Source: Brevundimonas sp. Root608
GTDB taxonomy: Bacteria; Pseudomonadota; Alphaproteobacteria; Caulobacterales; Caulobacteraceae
Assembly: GCF_001427825.1 (NCBI RefSeq)
Contig: NZ_LMGT01000001.1
Location: forward strand, 62,001-126,000
Direction of reading: 5' to 3'
DNA length: 64,000 nt
Positions 58,727-64,000 of the stretch are shown here, piece after piece; position 1 is the stretch's first letter, and every line of letters begins with the position of its first letter. The notes under the pieces are model-generated. The model was not told the origin of the DNA. It made no database searches and saw only the letters and a program-made list of their open reading frames with translations. The position numbers and the translations under genes were made by a program.

Positions 58727-58898
58727 CTTTCGTCATCCTCCGGCAAGCCGCGCCTTCGCGGCGCAGACCGGGGGACCCAGCGGCGCGCGCGAGCGCGACC
58801 CTGCCGCAGACCAGCCATAAGCCCGCGTGCGTGAACAGATCGCCTTCGGCGCCGCCGGGTCCCCCGGTCTCGCTGCGCTCGCCGGAGGATGACGAAAG
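58727..58898. repeat. Nested inverted repeat upstream of a flavoprotein gene
   Basis: The outer arms CTTTCGTCATCCTCCGGC (58727-58744) and its complement (58881-58898) match perfectly over 18 bases. The inner arms GACCGGGGGACCC (58766-58778) and GGGTCCCCCGGTC (58857-58869) match over 13. No gene is inside. It fills most of the 303-base gap between the Gre-like gene and the flavoprotein gene. Confidence 0.75.
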
Positions 58899-58962
58899 AA
58901 GAGAGAGCGCCGCCACCGTCTTCGCATTCGCCGGGATGCCCGGAAAAGCGTAGTGGGTCGGC

Positions 58963-60171
58963 ATGACTGACTCATCCAAAACCGTCCATGTGATCGGGGC
59001 CGGGCCGGCCGGGCTGATGGCGGCCGAGCGGCTGGCGCAGGCCGGGCTCAAGGTGGTGGTGCACGAGGCCATGCCCTCGCCGGCGCGCAAATTCCTGATG
59101 GCCGGGCGGGGCGGGCTGAACCTGACGCATTCGGAGGGGATGGAGGGGTTCGTCGGCCGCTATGGCCCGGCGGCGGGCGCGGTGGCGGCGTGGCTGGAGC
59201 GGTTTTCGCCGACGCATCTGATCGGCTGGGCCGAGGGGCTGGGACAGGCGACGTTCACGGGGTCGTCCGGGCGGGTGTTTCCGCGGGCGATGAAGGCCTC
59301 GCCGCTGTTGCGGGCGTGGCTGGGGCGGCTGGCCGGGCTGGGGGTCGAGGTGCGGACGCGGTCGAAATGGATCGGACGGCGGGACGGAGCCTGGGTGTTT
59401 GCGACGCCGGAGGGCGAGGCGGTCGAGCGGCCCGACGCCGTGGTGCTGGCCATGGGCGGGGCCAGCTGGCCGCGGCTGGGCTCGGACGGGGCGTGGGCGA
59501 CGATGCTGGAGGGCGTGGAGGTCGCGCCGTTCCGGCCCTCGAACGTCGGCTTCGGCGTGGCCTGGTCCGAGGTGTTCGCGGAACGGTTCGCGGGGCAGCC
59601 GCTGAAGCCGGTGGCCATGACGCATGACGGGCAGACGGTGCGCGGCGAGGCGATGCTGACCCGCTATGGCATCGAGGGCGGGGCGGTCTACGCCCTGTCG
59701 GCGGGGCTGAGGGACGCGATCGAACGGGACGGGACGGCGGTGCTGACCGTGGACCTGCGGCCCGACCTGTCGGTCGAGGCGCTGGCCGGGCGGCTGGCGA
59801 AACCGCGCGGCAAGGACAGCGTGACCAACTGGCTGCGCAAGGCGGGCGGGCTGTCGGCGCCGGCGGTCGGGCTGTTGCGGGAGATACCGGGCGAGCTGCC
59901 GGCGGGGTCGGACAAGCTGGCCAGGCGGATCAAGGCGGTGCGGCTGACGCTGACGGGGGTGCAGGGGCTGGCGCGGGCGATCTCGTCGGCGGGCGGGGTG
60001 CGGCTGGACCAGCTGGACGACGGGCTGATGCTGACGGCCATGCCGGGCGTGTTCGCGGCCGGAGAGATGCTGGACTGGGAGGCGCCGACGGGCGGCTATC
60101 TGCTGCAGGCGTCGATGGCGTCGGGCGTCGCGGCGGCGGACGGGGTGATGAGGTGGCTGGCGGCGCGGTGA
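58963..60171 (+). CDS. TIGR03862/HI0933-family FAD-dependent oxidoreductase
   Basis: The 402-residue flavoprotein starts with the dinucleotide motif VIGAGPAGLMAAERLAQAG, then ARKFLMAGRGGLNLTHSE, the family-specific stretch of the HI0933/BaiN group. Later it has VLAMGGASWPRLGSDG and the C-terminal FAAGEMLDWEAPTGGYLLQA. Substrate and physiological role are not known. The start ATG 58963 is preceded by an inverted repeat but no clear promoter. Confidence 0.88.
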   Translation: MTDSSKTVHVIGAGPAGLMAAERLAQAGLKVVVHEAMPSPARKFLMAGRGGLNLTHSEGMEGFVGRYGPAAGAVAAWLERFSPTHLIGWAEGLGQATFTGSSGRVFPRAMKASPLLRAWLGRLAGLGVEVRTRSKWIGRRDGAWVFATPEGEAVERPDAVVLAMGGASWPRLGSDGAWATMLEGVEVAPFRPSNVGFGVAWSEVFAERFAGQPLKPVAMTHDGQTVRGEAMLTRYGIEGGAVYALSAGLRDAIERDGTAVLTVDLRPDLSVEALAGRLAKPRGKDSVTNWLRKAGGLSAPAVGLLREIPGELPAGSDKLARRIKAVRLTLTGVQGLARAISSAGGVRLDQLDDGLMLTAMPGVFAAGEMLDWEAPTGGYLLQASMASGVAAADGVMRWLAAR

Positions 60172-60273
60172 CGCTGCGGTAATCCGGGCGGTCTTTCCGT
60201 CGGCGCATGACGACTGAAATGCCTTCGAGCGGCTGCTCTGGATGGCCGGTGTGTGGACCGGCGGCGTGCGCCT

Positions 60274-60681
60274 TCAGCGTGGCGGGCGCCGGTGTGAGGG
60301 GGTATAGGCGATGACCTCGACACGGCGGTTCTGGCCGGCATCCTCCGGGTTCCCGGCCGGTGTTGAGGAATCAGACGCTCCGACGGTCATGCGCTGGACG
60401 CTGACGCCGTAGGCCTGGAGATGCTCGTGTACGATCGTGGCGCGGCGCTGTGAAAGATCGTCGACGTCCGCCTCGCGGCCCTCGGAGGGGTCGGCGCGCC
60501 CGCGTATGATGACATGCCTGGCGCCGAGATCGACAGCGAACCGCTGAAGCTGGCTGGTCGCCGAGTCGTCCAGTGCAATGCTCTCAGGCGCGAACATAAC
60601 CCAAAGGGTTTGCGGCGACTGGGCCACGGCAGGCGTGCAGACAAGGAGGAGCGCCGCCGTCCCCGCCAAATAACGCGTCAA
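60274..60681 (-). CDS. Small OmpA-like periplasmic protein, TTG start
   Basis: The 135-residue product has a signal peptide and one OmpA C-terminal-like peptidoglycan-binding domain: RHVIIRGRADPSEGREADVDDLSQRRATIV with the NxxL-R-type pattern replaced by DDLSQRR, then GNPEDAGQNRRVEVIAY. The TTG at 60681 has GGAGG seven bases before it. There is no barrel, so it is a soluble or lipid-free envelope protein. Confidence 0.75.
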   Translation of the reverse strand: MTRYLAGTAALLLVCTPAVAQSPQTLWVMFAPESIALDDSATSQLQRFAVDLGARHVIIRGRADPSEGREADVDDLSQRRATIVHEHLQAYGVSVQRMTVGASDSSTPAGNPEDAGQNRRVEVIAYTPSHRRPPR

Positions 60682-60810
60682 AGGTCCGCCTCCACTGTTC
60701 GGAAAGTTAAAGCGCGTCGCGACGGCGCTTTCAAGACGGTCACGGACCTGTGGTCGGCGCGATCTGAACGAGGAGTGACGGTCTCTGATCGAAGGCGCTA
60801 GAACGGTCGC

Positions 60811-62445
60811 ATGACCCAGCACCGCATGATCCTCGCCGCCGCCGTCGCGGCCCTGCTCACCGCCTCCCCCGCCCTCGCCCAGCAGGCCGACGCCGCGCGG
60901 CTGAACGCGCATGTGCGGGTGCTGGCCTCGGATGAATTCGAGGGGCGCGGGGTGGCGACGCCGGGCGAGCAGAAGACAGTGGACTACGTCGTCGGCCAGT
61001 TCCAGGCGCTGGGGCTGGAGCCGGGCGGGCCGGACGGCCAATGGGTGCAGGCGGCGCAGCTCGGGCGGACGCGGCAGGACGGGCCGGCGATGATCACGGT
61101 CAGCAGCGGCGGCCGGACGCGGGCGCTGGAGCGGGGGCCGGATATTCTGGTGTCCAGCGACCGGCCGGTGAACCGCATCACCGTCCTCGACGCGCCGGTG
61201 GTCTTCGCTGGCTATGGCGTCGACGCGCCCGAGCGCAGCTGGAACGACTTCAAGGGCATGGACCTGAAGGGCAAGGTGCTGCTGGTCATCGTCAACGATC
61301 CGGACTTCGGCGCGCCCGAGGGGCATCCGGTCGCGGGCCGGTTCGACGGCAATGCGATGACCTTCTACGGCCGCTGGACCTACAAATTCCAGGAGGCGGC
61401 GCGGCAGGGGGCGGCGGCGGTGCTGGTGATCCACGACACCGCGGGCGCCGGCTATGGCTGGAGCGTGCTCGAGGGGTCGTCGACGGCGCCGAAATTCGAC
61501 ATCGTCCGGGCCGATCCGGACGCCGAGCGCGTGCCGGCGCAGGGGTGGATCCAGGGGCCGGTCGCGGAGCAGCTGTTCGCCGATGCGGGGCTGGACTACG
61601 CGGCCCTGCGCGAGGCGGCGCGGACGCCGGAGTTCTCGCCGGTGACGCTGGACGGGGTGACGATGTCGATCGACTTCGGCCAGACCGCCGACCGGATCGA
61701 GAGCCGCAACATACTGGCGCGGATTCCGGGGTCGGAACATCCCGAGGAGACTGTCCTGTACGGCGCCCACTGGGACGCCTACGGCCGCGCGACGCCGGTG
61801 GGGGACGACGACATCTATAACGGCGCCGTCGACAATGCGACGGGCGTGGCCGGGCTGATCGAACTGGCGCGGCTGTTCAAGGCGGGCGAGGCGCCGAAGC
61901 GGTCGGTGGTGTTCGCGGCCTGGACGGCCGAGGAGGCCGGACTGCTGGGGGCGGAATACTACGCCGCCAACCCGGTCTGGCCGCTGGAGACGACAGTGGC
62001 CAACATCAACATGGACTCCCTGCTGCCGGGGACCGAGGTCTCGCCGCAGATCGTGGTCATGGGGGCGGGCAAGAGCCAGACGGATGCGTGGCTGGAGCGG
62101 CGGGCGACGGAGCAGGGCCGGACCCTGATCCCCGACCCGGCCCCGCAGGCGGGCGGCTTCTACCGCTCGGACCATTTCCCGCTGGCGAAGAAGGGCGTGC
62201 CGGCCCTGTTCGGGGCGGCGGGCTTCACCGGGCACAACGAAGCCAGCCGGGACTATGTGGCGAACCGCTATCACAAGCCGTCGGACGCATGGACGCCGGA
62301 GTGGGTGATGGACGCGGCGGCGGTGGACGTGGACCTGCTGTACCTCGTGGGCCACGACCTAGCCGACAGCGCCGACTGGCCGGAGTGGAATCCGGGGGCG
62401 GAGTTCGAGGCGGCCAGGCAGGCGTCGGCCGGGCGGCGGCAGTAG
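60811..62445 (+). CDS. Secreted M28-family zinc metallopeptidase with PA domain
   Basis: Exported aminopeptidase of 544 residues with signal peptide MTQHRMILAAAVAALLTASP. Zinc ligands are visible in VLYGAHWDAYG, GAVDNATGVAGLIELA, AAWTAEEAGLLGAEY (catalytic E) and NINMDSLLPG, with the last histidine in YRSDHFPLAKKG. The region around 100-250 is a protease-associated domain inserted before the catalytic one. It is divergent from the OmpA-like gene with a 129-base gap. Confidence 0.9.
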   Translation: MTQHRMILAAAVAALLTASPALAQQADAARLNAHVRVLASDEFEGRGVATPGEQKTVDYVVGQFQALGLEPGGPDGQWVQAAQLGRTRQDGPAMITVSSGGRTRALERGPDILVSSDRPVNRITVLDAPVVFAGYGVDAPERSWNDFKGMDLKGKVLLVIVNDPDFGAPEGHPVAGRFDGNAMTFYGRWTYKFQEAARQGAAAVLVIHDTAGAGYGWSVLEGSSTAPKFDIVRADPDAERVPAQGWIQGPVAEQLFADAGLDYAALREAARTPEFSPVTLDGVTMSIDFGQTADRIESRNILARIPGSEHPEETVLYGAHWDAYGRATPVGDDDIYNGAVDNATGVAGLIELARLFKAGEAPKRSVVFAAWTAEEAGLLGAEYYAANPVWPLETTVANINMDSLLPGTEVSPQIVVMGAGKSQTDAWLERRATEQGRTLIPDPAPQAGGFYRSDHFPLAKKGVPALFGAAGFTGHNEASRDYVANRYHKPSDAWTPEWVMDAAAVDVDLLYLVGHDLADSADWPEWNPGAEFEAARQASAGRRQ

Positions 62446-62480
62446 GTGACGCGCGCCGGGCGGGCCGGTAGGACATCCCC

Positions 62481-63617
62481 ATGACCTCCCCTCCCGACAT
62501 CCACGGCGTCTGCCCGCCGCGCTTCGCCGCCGTGAAGGACGCCTTCGCCGCCAATTTCACCGAGGCGCCCGAGGGGCTGAACGAACAGGCGGCGCGGTTC
62601 AGCGTCTGCATCGGCGGCGAGACGGTGGTCGATCTGTGGGGCGGCTGGGCCGATGCGGCGAAGACCGTTCCCTATGACCAGAACACGCTGACGCCGGTGT
62701 TCTCGACCGGCAAGGCGGTGATGGCCCTGCTGATCGCCACGGCGGTCGAGCGGGGCAGGCTGTCCTATGACGAGACCGTCGCGACCGTCTGGCCCGCCTT
62801 CGGCCAGGCCGGCAAGGACCGGATCACCGTGGCCCAGATGATGAGCCATCAGGCCGGTCTGCCGGGCTTCTCGGAGACGGTCGATCCGGCGATCTGGTTC
62901 GACCGCGAGGCGGTGCTGGAGCGGCTGGCGGCGCAGGCGCCGATGTGGCCGCCGGGGACGGCCTCGGGCTATCACCCGATCACCATCGGCTTCCTGGCGG
63001 GCGAGCTGTTCCGGCTGGCGGACGGACGCAGCATGGGGATGGCCCTGCGCGAGGACTTCCCGGGACTGGACCTGTGGATCGGCCTGCCCGAGGCGGAGCA
63101 CGGACGGGTGGCGGCGTTGCGCAAGCCGACGGCGGCGCCCGATCTGGGGACCATCGACGCGATCAAGACCTCGGCCTTCCTCGACAGGGGTTCGGCGCCG
63201 GGCGGGCGCGGCTCGGCCGAGTGGCGGATGGTGGAGATGCCCTCGGCCAATCTGCACGGCACGGCGCTGGACCTGGCGCGGATCATGGGGGTGCTGGCCA
63301 ACGGCGGGACGCTGGACGGCCGGACCGTCCTGTCCCCCGGCGTGCTGGCCGAGATGCTGCGCGAGCGGATCCATGGCCGCGACAAGGTGGTGCCGTTCGA
63401 CGTCAGCTGGGCGGCGGGGCTGATGCGCAACGAGGGCCTGCACATCTTCGGCCCCAATCCGACCGCGGCGGGCCACTGCGGCTGGGGCGGGAGCTGCGCC
63501 TTCGCCGATCCGGACGCGGGCGTGTCGGGAGCCTATGTGATGACCCGCCAGTCGCCGCACCTGATCGGCGACCCGCGGGCGCAACGGTTGATCGGGGCTT
63601 TGTACGCGGGGCTTTAA
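62481..63617 (+). CDS. Serine beta-lactamase-like esterase (EstB/class C fold)
   Basis: The 378-residue protein of the beta-lactamase superfamily has the S-x-x-K nucleophile in VFSTGKAVMALLIA (about 75-78), the YxN-like motif in SGYHPITIGFLAGELF, and a C-terminal HCGWGGSCAFAD in place of K-T-G. There is no signal peptide, so it is probably cytoplasmic and an esterase or peptidase rather than a resistance enzyme. Confidence 0.86.
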   Translation: MTSPPDIHGVCPPRFAAVKDAFAANFTEAPEGLNEQAARFSVCIGGETVVDLWGGWADAAKTVPYDQNTLTPVFSTGKAVMALLIATAVERGRLSYDETVATVWPAFGQAGKDRITVAQMMSHQAGLPGFSETVDPAIWFDREAVLERLAAQAPMWPPGTASGYHPITIGFLAGELFRLADGRSMGMALREDFPGLDLWIGLPEAEHGRVAALRKPTAAPDLGTIDAIKTSAFLDRGSAPGGRGSAEWRMVEMPSANLHGTALDLARIMGVLANGGTLDGRTVLSPGVLAEMLRERIHGRDKVVPFDVSWAAGLMRNEGLHIFGPNPTAAGHCGWGGSCAFADPDAGVSGAYVMTRQSPHLIGDPRAQRLIGALYAGL

Positions 63618-63620
63618 GGG

Positions 63621-63648
63621 AGTGGCTGGCCACCAGCCACCAGCCACT
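63621..63648. terminator. CCAGCCAC-type hairpin between convergent genes
   Basis: AGTGGCTGG (63621-63629) pairs with CCAGCCACT (63640-63648); the loop contains another CCAGCCA, so the right side is a short direct repeat. It fills almost the entire 32-base gap between the convergent genes ending at 63617 and 63650 and could act as terminator. Compare the CTAGAACC repeat at 31175. Confidence 0.5.
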
Positions 63649-63649
63649 T

Positions 63650-64000
63650 CTACGCCGGTTCGGCCGACCGCTTCAGGGCCTCGCGCGCCGCGCGGACGCG
63701 GAAGAAGGCGGCGGCGGCGAAGACGGCGGCGCCGCCCCAGATGAAGGCGAAGCTGATGATGCGCAGCGGCGTCAGGGCCTCGCCGGCCCAGACGCCGACG
63801 GCGAACTGCAGCGTCGGGGCGAGGAACTGGATGAAGCCGAGGGTCGACAATGGCAGGCGCCGGGCCGACCAGGCGAACAGGGCCAGGGGCAGGACAGTGG
63901 CCGGGCCGTTGGCCAGGGCCCAGAGGGTGTTGACGGGGCTGTCGAAGGCCACGCCGGCCCCGGTGTGCTGCAGCCAGAGCACCCAGGCGAGGCCGAACGG
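63650..64000 (-). CDS. RarD-family EamA transporter, truncated by the window edge
   Basis: Only the C-terminal part (about 116 residues) is in the window; the start lies beyond 64000. It has three to four membrane helices, with LWLQHTGAGVAFDSPVNTLW, GPATVLPLALFAWSARRLP, TLGFIQFLAPTLQFAVGVW and a C-terminal IWGGAAVFAAAAFF, matching RarD-type permeases of the drug/metabolite transporter superfamily. Substrate unknown. Confidence 0.88.
   Translation of the reverse strand, partial: PFGLAWVLWLQHTGAGVAFDSPVNTLWALANGPATVLPLALFAWSARRLPLSTLGFIQFLAPTLQFAVGVWAGEALTPLRIISFAFIWGGAAVFAAAAFFRVRAAREALKRSAEPA

Noticed and set aside
60274-62355. The OmpA-like gene read as a 693-residue protein
   Set aside because: The extra N-terminal sequence is antisense to the M28 peptidase; a TTG with a GGAGG ribosome site gives a normal signal peptide.

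Overview
The window is a high-GC chromosomal segment of an alphaproteobacterium, most likely a member of Caulobacterales close to Brevundimonas. The evidence is the gene content (sdhCDAB with a downstream [2Fe-2S] ferredoxin, motA apart from motB, an ahcY / PduO adenosyltransferase / etfBA neighbourhood, a CIRCE-like site before groESL), the TTGAC-type promoter sequences, and gene-transfer-agent-type terminase genes. I saw no rRNA, tRNA, CRISPR array or insertion sequence with a transposase. The species call is inference.

Layout. 1-5100: succinate dehydrogenase operon, ferredoxin, a glycerate-kinase-like P-loop protein and a PilZ protein. 5117-8588: motA, a long-chain acyl-CoA synthetase and a secreted protein. 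8738-15774: a proline/alanine-rich membrane protein, a sorbosone-dehydrogenase-like lipoprotein, a lipocalin, a DUF1206 protein, an ABC-2 exporter, a second Pro/Ala-rich membrane protein, and a small conserved protein. 15884-18495: a tightly coupled ArsR / SRPBCC / DHFR-like / SRPBCC / GST operon. 18500-25558: zinc-finger protein, orphan ABC ATPase, bioB, amidohydrolase, ahcY, HIG1 protein and cobalamin adenosyltransferase. 25699-31162: etfBA, DUF1993, DUF167 and two tandem amidohydrolase paralogues. 31259-39609: DUF188, arfB-like release factor, ubiB/ubiE, a Crp/Fnr regulator, phhB, an SDR, cytochrome c' and an OPT transporter. 39793-46621: typA, pgi and groESL, with secreted hypotheticals between them.

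46690-52332 is the accessory region. After the groEL terminator comes a three-gene, lower-GC, overlapping operon: an Mrr-like nuclease, a small 'middle component', and a DUF2326 coiled-coil ATPase. This is an ABC-three-component (ABC-3C) conflict/defence system. It is followed by a small-terminase-like gene and a large terminase of the gene-transfer-agent type, with no portal, capsid or tail genes behind them. A palindromic repeat sits at the junction of the two terminase genes. A second member is inserted in frame inside the large terminase, adding about 41 residues.

52416-56629 holds a TonB-dependent receptor, a YfiR protein and a hybrid histidine kinase with a putative CHASE8-like sensor: a possible envelope-signalling cassette. 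56640-58900 is rich in repeats and short genes (a TIMP-like secreted protein, a 50-residue basic/acidic protein, a GreA/B-type factor). The window ends with a flavoprotein, an OmpA-type protein, an M28 peptidase, a serine beta-lactamase-like esterase and a truncated rarD-family gene.

The strongest candidates for new biology are the ABC-3C operon, the in-frame palindromic element in terL, an inverted pair of two-hairpin repeats at 15.25 kb and 25.16 kb, the receptor/YfiR/kinase cassette, and an amidohydrolase pair in which the second member has lost its metal-binding histidines.
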